Assembly: GCF_000718015.1 (NCBI RefSeq)
Contig: NZ_JODY01000007.1
Coordinates: 186,001 to 250,000 of the forward strand
DNA length: 64,000 nt
DNA from: Streptomyces catenulae
GTDB taxonomy: Bacteria > Actinomycetota > Actinomycetes > Streptomycetales > Streptomycetaceae
Direction: 5' to 3'
A program made the position numbers and the translations under genes. This document shows positions 54,108-62,500 of this stretch, piece by piece. The notes beneath the pieces are model-generated. The model did no database searches and was not told the DNA's origin. It saw nothing but the letters and a program-made list of their open reading frames with translations. How positions within the stretch are numbered: position 1 is the stretch's first letter; each line of letters starts with the position of its first letter.

Positions 54108-55940
54108 TCACCCCTCCCCCAACAGCTCCCGCAGCTCCGCCACCGCCCGCCGCAGCTCCGCCGCGAAGGTGTGCATGGGGCCTGCGACCGCTTCGGGGGT
54201 GCTGAGGTAGAGGTGGAAGCGGTCGGGGAGGAGGACGTAGGCGACGCCGATGCAGCGGCTGCTGGTGGAGCCGAAGCCGAAGTACTGGATGTGGGTGGAG
54301 GGGGCGGAGCTGGTGCTGAGGTAGTCGTCGCGCATGGTCAGCCAGCCCGGGGAGCGGTAGAGGGCGGGCCGGTCGGGGAGGCCTAGCTCCTGGCCGCGGC
54401 GGCGCTGGATCAGCTCCAGTTCCCACAGGTGCTGTTCGGGGGCGCGGCCCGCCTGGCACTCCTTGGCGCGGGTGACATGGGCCGCGGCGGCGGCACGGGC
54501 GGCGGCGCGGCGGGTGGCGGGGGCGGCCGCCGGGTCCTCCATCGCGGCGACGAAGTGCCGGATCTCCTCGGTGACCACCCGCATCGCCTCGGTGCGGCCG
54601 CGGCGCCACTGCCGGGTGGCGATCGATTCGTAGGTGGCGCCGAGGTGGCCCTTGGCGCGCCGGTGGGCGAGTTGGTAGGCGAGTTGGACGAAGGCGTCCG
54701 GGGAGACGCCGAGGGCCTTGGCGGTGTCGGCGCCGAAGTCGTCGAAGGCGACGGTGCGGGTGGCGGTGGCCGCGCCGTACGCGGTGAAGGCGTCGGCGGC
54801 GGCGCGGATGCGGGCGCGGGTGGCGTCGTCGGTGGTGAAGGGGAGCGGGGACGGCTCGGGCGGGCCCTGGGTGCGGGCACCGGCGCGGCGGGCGTGGTCC
54901 TCGGGGGTGGTGGCGAGGAGCCCGTCGACGAAGGCGAGGACGGTGGTGCCGTCCAGTTCACAGTGTTCGATGTTGATCCCGGCGCGGCCGTCGGCGAAGA
55001 CGACGAAGGAGACGGCCTTGTCGAACCAGCGGTTGCCGCGGTCGCCGTACAGCAGCTCGTCGCACGCCTCCTGGATGCCGTCGGGGGCGAAGTCCTCCAG
55101 GCAGACGCAGAAGAGGGCGGTTTCGACGGTGTCGAGGGCGGCGGCGTTGCCGGGGTCGGTGCGCAGGTCGGCGCGGACCTCGGCCCAGGCGGCGCGGGCG
55201 AGGGTGGTGAGGTGGCCGACGGAGGTGCCCGGCTCGGCGGGGTCGGCGCCCGCCTTGCGGACGGCGTCGAGCGCGGTGCGCAGGTCGTCGAGCCCGTAGG
55301 GGGTGCCGTCGGGGGCGAGGACGTCGAGGCGGAACATCCGGCCGTGGAAGAAGACCACGATGTGGCGGGCGCGGGAGGGGCCGGGCCACTCGGCGGAGTA
55401 CGGGGCGCGGACGGTGTCCTGGTCGGTGCCGGGGATGCGGGTGGTGGAGAAGAGGTAGCGGTGCTGGTCCATCGACTGCGGGCGACCGCGCTGGACGACG
55501 GGGGCCAGCCGCTCCTCGTCGAGGAGGCGCTTGTGGTGGAGGGCGCCCATGATCAGCCCGGCGGCGCGGTCGAGTTGGGGGTCGCTCCCGGGTGCGGCGG
55601 GGTCCTCGTCGCGGAAGAGGAAGAAGAAGTTGGCGTTGAGGGCGATGCGGTCGCGGCGGCCGAGGTAGCGGTAGGGCCAGAAGGTGTCGAGCCAGCTGTG
55701 GGTGGTGGGGAGCGCGTCGTAGGCGGCGAGGGCGGCGTGCAGGACGGGGCCGGGTCCTTCGGGGGCGCGGAAGGCGGCGACCTCGGCCTCGGTCGCGGCG
55801 CGTTCGGCGTCGGTCAGCAGCGGGCGGCACCACTCCAGGAAGAGGGCGCAGCTCTCCTCAAGGGTGGGCAGCGGCACCTTCGGGAGCTGGTCGTCGTGGG
55901 CGAAGGTGGTGCCGGGTGCGGGGTCCTCGGGTGTGGGCAT
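54108..55940 (-). CDS. Choline/carnitine O-acyltransferase family protein
   Basis: 610 aa. The family catalytic motif is INIEHCELDGTTVLAFVDGL, with base His326 and Asp330-Gly331. The N-terminal LPKVPLPTLEESCALFLEWCRPLL is the classic family start, the middle has WLDTFWPYRYLGRRDRIALNANFFF, and the C-terminal block STHIQYFGFGSTSSRCIGVAYVL binds the acyl/CoA end in relatives. Carnitine acyltransferases are uncommon in bacteria but occur in actinobacteria; the acceptor might be carnitine, choline or another amine. The start gives MPTPEDPAPG. It lies 77 bases downstream of the oxygenase-like gene on the same strand, so the pair is probably one operon. Confidence 0.9.
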   Translation of the reverse strand: MPTPEDPAPGTTFAHDDQLPKVPLPTLEESCALFLEWCRPLLTDAERAATEAEVAAFRAPEGPGPVLHAALAAYDALPTTHSWLDTFWPYRYLGRRDRIALNANFFFLFRDEDPAAPGSDPQLDRAAGLIMGALHHKRLLDEERLAPVVQRGRPQSMDQHRYLFSTTRIPGTDQDTVRAPYSAEWPGPSRARHIVVFFHGRMFRLDVLAPDGTPYGLDDLRTALDAVRKAGADPAEPGTSVGHLTTLARAAWAEVRADLRTDPGNAAALDTVETALFCVCLEDFAPDGIQEACDELLYGDRGNRWFDKAVSFVVFADGRAGINIEHCELDGTTVLAFVDGLLATTPEDHARRAGARTQGPPEPSPLPFTTDDATRARIRAAADAFTAYGAATATRTVAFDDFGADTAKALGVSPDAFVQLAYQLAHRRAKGHLGATYESIATRQWRRGRTEAMRVVTEEIRHFVAAMEDPAAAPATRRAAARAAAAAHVTRAKECQAGRAPEQHLWELELIQRRRGQELGLPDRPALYRSPGWLTMRDDYLSTSSAPSTHIQYFGFGSTSSRCIGVAYVLLPDRFHLYLSTPEAVAGPMHTFAAELRRAVAELRELLGEG

Positions 55941-56017
55941 GGCGGCTCTCGATTCGACGGTGGCGTACGGGACAGCGTGGTAACGGGGCAACGAGCCGGA
56001 ATCGTACGGGGGTTGAG

Positions 56018-56890
56018 TCAGTCCAGCAGGGTGTCGCCGCGGACGGTGCGGCGGGCGGCGGCGAGGTGGGCGGGGAGGACCCGGCCGAAGAGCTGGCGGG
56101 TGCGGGCGACGGAGCCGATGACGCCGGGGCGCTCGCTGTAGGCGAAGATCGCGGAGTGGCGGGCGCGGGCGCCGCGGACCGGGCTGACCCGGTGCAGGGA
56201 GTAGCGGCCACGGAAGAGCTGGAGGTCGCCGGGGCGCAGCGGGAGGCGGTGGACGAGGTGGCCGCCGTCGCCGTCGAGGACGGCGCGGACGTCGTCGAAG
56301 CGTTCGTCGTCGGCGGTGCGGATGCCGGGGCAGTACTCGAAGTCGCCGCCGTCGGTGGCTTCCTGGGTGAGCATGCTGACGGTGAACTCGTTGGTGTCGA
56401 AGTGCCAGGGGTGGTCCATGCCCGGTTCGACGACGTTGAGGACGAGTCCGGCGAGCGGGTCGGCGAGCGGGTGCAGCCGGGGCAGACCGAAGCAGGCGGC
56501 GAGGAAGCGCTGGAAGTCCGGGTCGGTGTGGAGGCGGCTGATGAGCGCGTCGGCGGGGATGCGGTCGCGGGGGACGAAGGCGTTGCCGCGGCGGAAGGTG
56601 CGGCGTCCGGGGTGGCCGTCGGGCAGCGGGGTGTCGGTGGCGATGTTGTAGACGTTGACGGTCTCGGTGGCGAAGTGGGCGCGGGGGGCGAGCGCCGCGC
56701 ACTCCTCGCGGAGGGTGTCGCGCCGCGGTGGGCGGAGGAAGTCCGTGAGGACGGTGCAGCCGTGGGTGCGCAGATCGCGGCGGGCCCGGTCGACGACGGT
56801 GCGGGCGGCGGGGGCGTCGGGGTCGGCGAGGGGGTAGCGGTCGGTGTCGACGAGGTGGTCGAGCGTGAGCGTCGTGGGCGGTGTGCTCAT
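56018..56890 (-). CDS. 2OG-Fe(II) dioxygenase-like protein
   Basis: 290 aa. The cupin-fold iron triad is visible as His163 and Asp165 in HPWHFDTNEFTVSMLT and a distal His233 in YSLHRVSPVRG, with a following Arg region (ARARHSAIFAYSERPGV) that may hold 2-oxoglutarate. Other blocks are FRRGNAFVPRD and FGLPRLHPLADPLAGLVLNVVEPG. No signal peptide. It is cotranscribed with the acyltransferase and divergent from fadH. Substrate unknown; hydroxylation of an amino acid or amine that the partner acylates is a reasonable idea but pure inference. Confidence 0.82.
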   Translation of the reverse strand: MSTPPTTLTLDHLVDTDRYPLADPDAPAARTVVDRARRDLRTHGCTVLTDFLRPPRRDTLREECAALAPRAHFATETVNVYNIATDTPLPDGHPGRRTFRRGNAFVPRDRIPADALISRLHTDPDFQRFLAACFGLPRLHPLADPLAGLVLNVVEPGMDHPWHFDTNEFTVSMLTQEATDGGDFEYCPGIRTADDERFDDVRAVLDGDGGHLVHRLPLRPGDLQLFRGRYSLHRVSPVRGARARHSAIFAYSERPGVIGSVARTRQLFGRVLPAHLAAARRTVRGDTLLD

Positions 56891-57264
56891 GCGGTCCCTT
56901 CCGTGTGCGGGCGGGCGGGCATCGCGGCGCGCGGCGTCGTTCCCGGGCGGGGCGCGCCGGAGGCCACCCCTCGGAATGCGGCAACTCTACTGACAGGTAA
57001 CAGAGTTGGGGGCGCGGGAGGCGGAAGTTCGCTGTGAGACGGCCCACGGTGTTCCGCTTCCGGGCGGCCGTGGCGGGGGCGCGCAGGTGGGACGCGGGCG
57101 CCGGGGGCGCGCGGGCGGGGCGGTCGCGGCGGGGGCGGGCGCCCCGCGAGGGGGACGGACGGGCGGACCGTCGCCTGGGTCACTCTTTTATGCAACTTGT
57201 TGCATATCCCGGCTCCGGTGCCCTAGAACGTCCCTGACGACCGCCGCTGCGCCAGGAGGACCCG
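56891..57264. other. Divergent regulatory region between the oxygenase and fadH
   Basis: 374 bases without a gene. It holds an inverted repeat CAACTCT (56982-56988) and AGAGTTG (57002-57008), perfect 7-bp arms and 13-base spacer, on the oxygenase side, and the fadH promoter/operator described separately. Confidence 0.6.
57189..57229 (+). promoter_or_regulatory. fadH promoter overlapped by an 18-bp perfect palindrome
   Basis: TATGCAAC-TT-GTTGCATA at 57189-57206 is a perfect 8-2-8 palindrome. Its right arm contains the -35 TTGCAT (57200-57205); the -10 TAGAAC is at 57224-57229 after an 18-base spacer. Bound repressor would block RNA polymerase. The ATG-type half-sites suit PadR regulators, and a PadR gene follows fadH. 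Confidence 0.7.
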
Positions 57265-59292
57265 ATGCGCCCGAGCCCGTACCCGTATCTGCTGAGCCCG
57301 CTCGACCTGGGCTCCGTGACGCTGCCCAACCGAGCGCTGATGGGGTCGATGCACCTCGGTCTGGAGGAGGCGCCGGGCGGGTTCGCGCGGATGGCCGCGT
57401 TCTACGCGGAGCGGGCGCGCGGCGGCGTCGGTCTGATCGTCACCGGCGGGTTCGCACCCAACCACGCCGGGCGGCTCTTCGCGGGCGGGGCGGCGCTGAC
57501 GACCGAGGCGGAGGCCGCCGAGCACCGGCAGATCACCGGGGCGGTGCACCGCGAGGGCGGCCGGATCGCGCTCCAGCTGCTGCACGGCGGCCGGTACGCG
57601 CACCACCCGGACCTGGTGGCGCCGAGCGCGCTCCAGGCGCCGATCAGCCCGTTCACCCCGCACGCGCTGACCGACGACGAGGTCGAGCGGACCGTCGAGG
57701 ACTTCGCCCGCGCCGCGGAGCTGGCCCGCTCCGCCGGGTACGACGGCGTCGAGATCATGGGCTCCGAGGGCTATCTGATCAACGAGTTCCTGGTGACCGC
57801 CACCAACCGGCGCACCGACCGGTGGGGCGGTTCGTACGAGAACCGGATGCGGTTCCCGGTGGAGATCGTGCGGCGGGTGCGGGAGCGGACCGGGCCGGAC
57901 TTCCTGATCATCTACCGGCTCTCCATGCTCGACCTGGTGCCGGACGGCTCCACGCTGCCGGAGGTGGTCGCGCTGGCGGAGGCGGTCGAGGCGGCCGGGG
58001 CGACGCTGCTCAACACCGGGATCGGCTGGCACGAGGCGCGCATCCCGACCATCGCCACCTCCGTGCCGCGCGGCGCGTACTCCTGGGTGACGCGGCGGGT
58101 GCGCGAGGCGGTGAAGCTGCCGCTGGTCGCGGTGAACCGCATCAACACCCCGGACGTCGCGGAGGAGTTGCTGTCGGGCGGGGCGGCCGACATGGTCGCG
58201 ATGGCGCGGCCGTTCCTCGCCGACCCGGAGTTCGTCGCCAAGGCCGGACGGGGCGAGCCGGAGGCGATCAACACCTGCATCGGCTGCAACCAGGCGTGCC
58301 TCGACCACACCTTCAGCGGGAAGCTCACCTCCTGTCTGGTCAACCCGCGGGCCTGCCACGAGACGGAGCTGGTGCTCTCGCCGACCCGGCGGCGCAAGCA
58401 GCTCGCCGTGGTGGGCGCCGGGCCCGCCGGGCTGGCCTGCGCGGTGTCGGCGGCGGAACGCGGCCACGCCGTCACGCTCTTCGACGCCGCCGACACGATC
58501 GGCGGGCAGCTCGACATCGCCCGCCGCATCCCCGGCAAGGAGGAGTTCGACGAGACGCTGCGCTACTTCCGCCATGCGCTGGAGCGGTGGCGGGTCGACG
58601 TCCGCCTCGGCACGCGGGTCACCGCCGGGACGCTGGCGGGCGCCGGGTACGACGAGATCGTGCTGGCCACCGGCGTCACCCCGCGCACCCCGCCGATCCC
58701 CGGCGCCGACCGGCCGGACGTGCTCGGCTACCTCGACGTGCTGCGGGACGGGGCGCCGGTCGGGGAGCGCGTCGCGGTCATCGGCGCGGGCGGCATCGGC
58801 TTCGACGTCGCGGCGTTCCTGACGGACGGCGGCGCACCGGCGAGCCGGGACCCGGAGGTCTTCTTCCGGCGGTGGGGCGTCGACACCGGCTACGGCGCCC
58901 GGGGCGGGCTGACCGCGCCGGAGCGGACCGCGCCGCCGCGCCGGGTCCACCTCCTCCAGCGCAGCACCACCAAGGTCGGCGCGGGTCTGGGGAAGACCAC
59001 CGGCTGGATCCACCGCGCCGAACTCCGCCACCGCGGCGTGACGACGGTCGCGGGCGCCACGTACCACCGCATCGACGACGAGGGGCTGCATCTGACGGTC
59101 GACGGGGAGCGGCAGGTGCTCGCGGTGGACACGGTCGTGCTCTGCACCGGCCAGGAGCCGCGGCGCGAGCTGTACGACGCGCTGGTCCGGGACGGGCACT
59201 CGGTCCATCTGATCGGCGGCGCGGAGGTGGCGGCCGAACTCGACGCCAAGCGGGCGATCGACGGCGGGACCCGGCTCGCGGCGAGGCTGTGA
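57265..59292 (+). CDS. fadH: 2,4-dienoyl-CoA reductase FadH-like (OYE/FeS/FAD)
   Basis: 675 aa. An N-terminal TIM barrel binds FMN (PNRALMGSMHLGLEE, LLHGGRYAHHPDLVAPSAL, GYDGVEIMGSEGYLINEF). The 4Fe-4S motif CIGCNQACLDHTFSGKLTSC (Cys338, 341, 345, 357) is that of FadH. A C-terminal FAD/NAD(P) domain follows: LAVVGAGPAGLACAVSAAERG, DTIGGQLDIARRIPG and VAVIGAGGIGFDVAAF. The enzyme reduces 2,4-dienoyl-CoA in oxidation of unsaturated fatty acids. Relatives in the same fold (trimethylamine dehydrogenase) exist, but the Cys block favours FadH. The PadR gene follows after a hairpin. Confidence 0.93.
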   Translation: MRPSPYPYLLSPLDLGSVTLPNRALMGSMHLGLEEAPGGFARMAAFYAERARGGVGLIVTGGFAPNHAGRLFAGGAALTTEAEAAEHRQITGAVHREGGRIALQLLHGGRYAHHPDLVAPSALQAPISPFTPHALTDDEVERTVEDFARAAELARSAGYDGVEIMGSEGYLINEFLVTATNRRTDRWGGSYENRMRFPVEIVRRVRERTGPDFLIIYRLSMLDLVPDGSTLPEVVALAEAVEAAGATLLNTGIGWHEARIPTIATSVPRGAYSWVTRRVREAVKLPLVAVNRINTPDVAEELLSGGAADMVAMARPFLADPEFVAKAGRGEPEAINTCIGCNQACLDHTFSGKLTSCLVNPRACHETELVLSPTRRRKQLAVVGAGPAGLACAVSAAERGHAVTLFDAADTIGGQLDIARRIPGKEEFDETLRYFRHALERWRVDVRLGTRVTAGTLAGAGYDEIVLATGVTPRTPPIPGADRPDVLGYLDVLRDGAPVGERVAVIGAGGIGFDVAAFLTDGGAPASRDPEVFFRRWGVDTGYGARGGLTAPERTAPPRRVHLLQRSTTKVGAGLGKTTGWIHRAELRHRGVTTVAGATYHRIDDEGLHLTVDGERQVLAVDTVVLCTGQEPRRELYDALVRDGHSVHLIGGAEVAAELDAKRAIDGGTRLAARL

Positions 59293-59300
59293 GACGGCGC

Positions 59301-59332
59301 GTCCGCCCGGGGCCGCCCGGCTCCGGGCGGAC
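59301..59332 (+). terminator. Terminator after fadH
   Basis: GTCCGCCCGG (59301-59310) pairs perfectly with CCGGGCGGAC (59323-59332); twelve-base loop. Confidence 0.75.
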
Positions 59333-59390
59333 ACGGACCGGCCGTCCCCGGCCCCGGGTCCGGGCGGCGGGCCCGGCCTAGGATGCGTCC

Positions 59391-60038
59391 ATGTCCCTGC
59401 CGTACGCCATCCTCACCGCCCTGCTGGAGAAGCCGTCGTCGGGGCTGGAGCTGACGCGGCGGTTCGACAGGTCGATCGGCTATTTCTGGTCGGCGACACA
59501 TCAGCAGATCTACCGCGAACTGGGCAAATTGGAGGCGTCCGGACTGATCCGGGCGCTCCCCGCGGCGCAGTCGGCCCGCGGGCAGAAGAAGGAGTTCGAG
59601 GTCCTGCCCTCGGGCCGCGCCGCGCTGACCGCCTGGGCGGCCGAACCGCAGGACCCCAAGCCGCACCGGGACGCCCTGCTGCTGCGGATGCGGGCCGCGG
59701 CCGTGGTGGGACACACCGGGCTCGATGACGAACTGCGCCGCCATCTCGCGCTGCACCGGCGGCAGTTGGCAGAGTACACCGCGATCGAGGAACGCGACTT
59801 CGCGACCGCCGCGTCATCCGCCGAGCGGCTGCAGCGGCTGGTGATGCGCGCCGGGATCGAGCTGGAGACGTTCTGGATCACCTGGCTGACATCGGCACTG
59901 GCGGAGCTGGCGGACATGCCGGAGCCGCCGGAGCTACCGGATGCGGCGGATGCGACGGATACGGCGGACCCCGGGAGCCCGGGTCCGGGTGGCGCGGAGG
60001 GCGCGGAGGGCGCGGAGGGCGCGGAGGGCGCGCCCTGA
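59391..60038 (+). CDS. PadR-family transcriptional regulator
   Basis: 215 aa. The winged helix MSLPYAILTALLEKPSSGLELTRRFDRSIGYFWSATHQQIYRELGKLEASGLI is diagnostic of PadR, with a helical C-terminal dimerisation domain (about 95-175, LRRHLALHRRQLAEYTAIEE and LERLQRLVMRAGIELETFWITWL region). The last 25 residues form a GAE repeat. Start is an ATG. Position after fadH and the palindrome in the fadH promoter point to it as the local repressor; the ligand may be an acyl-CoA or phenolic acid (inference). Confidence 0.9.
   Translation: MSLPYAILTALLEKPSSGLELTRRFDRSIGYFWSATHQQIYRELGKLEASGLIRALPAAQSARGQKKEFEVLPSGRAALTAWAAEPQDPKPHRDALLLRMRAAAVVGHTGLDDELRRHLALHRRQLAEYTAIEERDFATAASSAERLQRLVMRAGIELETFWITWLTSALAELADMPEPPELPDAADATDTADPGSPGPGGAEGAEGAEGAEGAP
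59991..60032 (+). repeat. Nine-bp tandem repeat encoding GAE units
   Basis: Four complete GGCGCGGAG units (59991-60026) plus a partial unit at the 3' end of the PadR gene, giving Gly-Ala-Glu four times. Copy number could vary between strains without changing frame. Confidence 0.85.
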
Positions 60039-60402
60039 CCCGCGCGGCACCGGGCCGGACCGGTCCCGGGCCGATCCCTCCCGGGATTGATAACCCCCGG
60101 GCGATCAAACCGCGTTGAGGTGCCATCACTCCGGCGTTGTGGCCGGTGCGCGCGGGGTGACAGGCTGCTTGATATGGCGCGGGCAGCGGGAACGGCGGTG
60201 CCGCGCGGGCGGCGTCCGCCCGCGCGGGCGCGTACGGCGGGCCGCCCTCGGACAGTCCGGCTCCGGCGACGCACTCCGCACGCCGGTCCGCGCCAGCGGT
60301 GCATGCACCGTCCGACGGGGGAATCGGGGGGATACCGGGCCCTCGCGGGCGTCATCACGACGTCGGCGAGGGCCCGTTCTCCTAAGCGCGCCGCTCCCCC
60401 GG
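60039..60402. other. Convergent intergenic region with terminator
   Basis: 364 bases without a gene. A hairpin GGGCCCTCGC (60337-60346) with GCGAGGGCCC (60366-60375), with an inner CGTC/GACG stem, terminates transcription from both sides. Confidence 0.7.
60337..60375. terminator. Bidirectional terminator
   Basis: Outer 10-bp perfect stem and inner CGTC-ATCAC-GACG stem between the PadR gene (plus) and the 60403 gene (minus). Confidence 0.75.
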
Positions 60403-60675
60403 TCAGCAGTTGTCGTAGAGCAGGGCGCGCACCAGACGGCAGGTGGTGTCGGACGGGCGGTGGACGCCGATGGCCTGGGCCACCGTGCGGATACGGCCGT
60501 TGGGAGCCTGCTCGGGGCGGTGGACACCGGTGTCGAGCAGGGCTATCGCCAGCCGCATGGCCTTGAGGCGGCGGTTGTGGGATTCATACCGCTCGCGGGG
60601 CCAGCCGGCGGGCAGCGGCCTCTTGGGCAGCGGATGGGCGGGAAGAGGCTTCGTCATCGGAGTGGCAGGGGCCAT
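60403..60675 (-). CDS. Small basic HTH-like protein, 90 aa
   Basis: MAPATPMTKPLPAHPLPKRP then a basic helical part, WPRERYESHNRRLKAMRLAIALLDTGV, and IRTVAQAIGVHRPSDTTCRLVRALLYDNC. The last block reads like a helix-turn-helix (TVAQAIGVHRPSDTTCRLV). GGAGG lies seven bases before the ATG, which is strong support for the start. No ligand or dimer domain is visible. Possibly a small DNA-binding protein conserved in Streptomyces. The acyl-CoA synthetase-like gene lies upstream on the opposite side, 113 bases away. Confidence 0.72.
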   Translation of the reverse strand: MAPATPMTKPLPAHPLPKRPLPAGWPRERYESHNRRLKAMRLAIALLDTGVHRPEQAPNGRIRTVAQAIGVHRPSDTTCRLVRALLYDNC

Positions 60676-60788
60676 CGGGCAACCTCCGGGTGCTGGGTGA
60701 ACCCTCACTTACTGGTCCCCATTCTACGGCCGACCACTGACAAAAGCCGCTGACCAGCGGCGATATGACGGCGCATGGACGGGTCCGG

Positions 60789-62366
60789 TCAGGACGCGGT
60801 GGCGGCCTCCGCGGCCGGGGCGTACGCGGCGCGCAGCCGGGCCTTGTCGGGCTTGCCGACGGCCGTCAGCGGCAGCGCGTCCCGGATCCGGAACGCCACC
60901 GGCGCGTACATGGCGCCCTTGTCACGAACCACCAACGCGCGCAGCTCCTCCGGGTCGACGGTACGGCCCGGCGCCGGGACCACCGCGGCGTGCACCTCCT
61001 CGCCGTCCTCGGTGCGCACCCCGTAGACGGCGCACTGGGCGACGTCCGGGTGGGTGTGCAGCAGGTCCTCGACCTCCAGCGGTTGGACATGGCCGCCGAC
61101 GACGATGATCACGTCCTTGGCGCGGTCGGCGAGGTACAGCCGCCCCTCCTCGTCCAGGAGACCGATGTCGCCGGTGCGCAGCCAGCCGTCGCCGACCAGG
61201 ACCTCGGCGGTGCGCTCCGGGTCCTTCCAGTAGCCGGTCATCACGCCCTCCGACCGGACGTGGATCTCGCCCTGCTCCCCCGGGCCCAGGGTGCGGCCGT
61301 CCCCGTCGCGGACGGCGATCTCGACGCCCGGGACGGCGCGGCCGACGGTGAGCCGCCCGCCGGGCCCGACGACATCGAGGTCGGCGGGGGTCGCCCGGGC
61401 GATCGACAGCGCCTCGGACTGCCCGTACTCCCCGTACAGCACGGGCCCCAGCACCTCGGCGGCGCGCCGTATCCGGGACGGGGTGGCGGGGCAGCCGCCG
61501 TAGGTGACGCGGGTGAGGGAGGAGAGGTCGGTGGTGGGCAGGTCCGGGTGGTCGAGGAGGCGGTAGAGGAGCGGCGGGAGGGCCCAGAGGTGGGTGATGC
61601 GGTGGCGGGCGACGGAGGCGAGGACGTCGCCCGGCTCGAAACCGCGCCGCAGGACGCTCATGCCACCGGCCACCAGCGCCGCGTCGGTCAGGACGCCCGT
61701 GAGGTGGGCGAGGGAGGTGGCGGCCAGGAAGCGGGGCGGGTCCCCGGCGGCGGCCATCGGGCGGCTCAGCATCCGGGTGTAGGGCGCGTGCGTCATCCGG
61801 ACGCCCTTGGGGATGCCGGTCGTTCCGCCGGTGTGGCGGATGCACCAGTCGTCCCCGGGGAGCGCCGCCCCCGGCACCTCCGGGGTCCGCGGAAGCGCGG
61901 CAGCGGCGGCCAGCAGGTCCTCGCCCAGGGGCGGTGTGGCCGGGTCCGGGCCGAGGGTGAGGACGGCGGGCGCGGGGCCGCGCAGATGGCCGAGGAGGGC
62001 GTGGGCGGTGGTGGCCAGCTCCGGTTCGACGAGCAGCAGGGCGGCATCCACGCTGTCGACGAGGGTGGCGAGCGCCGCGGGGGCGAGCCCGTCGTAGAGC
62101 GACACCACGCGGCCGCCCAGGTGGTTGACGGCGTAGCGGGCGGCGATCACGCCGGGGGCGTTGCCGCTGAGCAGGACGACGGTGGCGCCGCGGCCGATGC
62201 CGCGGGCGGCGAGGACGGCGGCCGTCCGGTGCACGGTGGCGGCCAGTTCGCCGGCGGTGATCTCCGTGCCGTCGGCGGCCGTCAGGGCCGTACGGGCGGG
62301 GTCGCGGCGCAGGGCGGCGAGGACGACGTCCGTGTACGGGGCGTCGGTGGGCTCGGAAGCGTTCAC
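60789..62366 (-). CDS. AMP-binding acyl-CoA synthetase/ligase
   Basis: 525 aa, GTG start with GGAG seven bases upstream. The ANL-superfamily P-loop is HTGGTTGIPKGVRMTH, followed by the core GGCPATPSRIRRAAEVLG and YGQSEALSIA, the motif GWLRTGDIGLLDEEGRLYLADRAKDVIIVVGG, and the C-terminal Lys in LPLTAVGKPDKARLRAAY. It activates a carboxylic acid as an AMP ester and then as CoA thioester. Substrate unknown; acyl-CoA supply to the fadH-type pathway nearby is plausible. Same strand as the Gfo/Idh/MocA gene, 134 bases apart. Confidence 0.92.
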   Translation of the reverse strand: MNASEPTDAPYTDVVLAALRRDPARTALTAADGTEITAGELAATVHRTAAVLAARGIGRGATVVLLSGNAPGVIAARYAVNHLGGRVVSLYDGLAPAALATLVDSVDAALLLVEPELATTAHALLGHLRGPAPAVLTLGPDPATPPLGEDLLAAAAALPRTPEVPGAALPGDDWCIRHTGGTTGIPKGVRMTHAPYTRMLSRPMAAAGDPPRFLAATSLAHLTGVLTDAALVAGGMSVLRRGFEPGDVLASVARHRITHLWALPPLLYRLLDHPDLPTTDLSSLTRVTYGGCPATPSRIRRAAEVLGPVLYGEYGQSEALSIARATPADLDVVGPGGRLTVGRAVPGVEIAVRDGDGRTLGPGEQGEIHVRSEGVMTGYWKDPERTAEVLVGDGWLRTGDIGLLDEEGRLYLADRAKDVIIVVGGHVQPLEVEDLLHTHPDVAQCAVYGVRTEDGEEVHAAVVPAPGRTVDPEELRALVVRDKGAMYAPVAFRIRDALPLTAVGKPDKARLRAAYAPAAEAATAS

Positions 62367-62500
62367 GGGTGGGCTCCTTCGCGCGGTGGCGGTGCGGCGG
62401 ACGGGTGGCCGCCACCGGAGCGGCCGGTCCGCCGGTACGCCGACGCTACGTCCGAAGGCGGCCCGCACCTGCGGGAATGCGCCACCCCGGGAGCGCCCGG

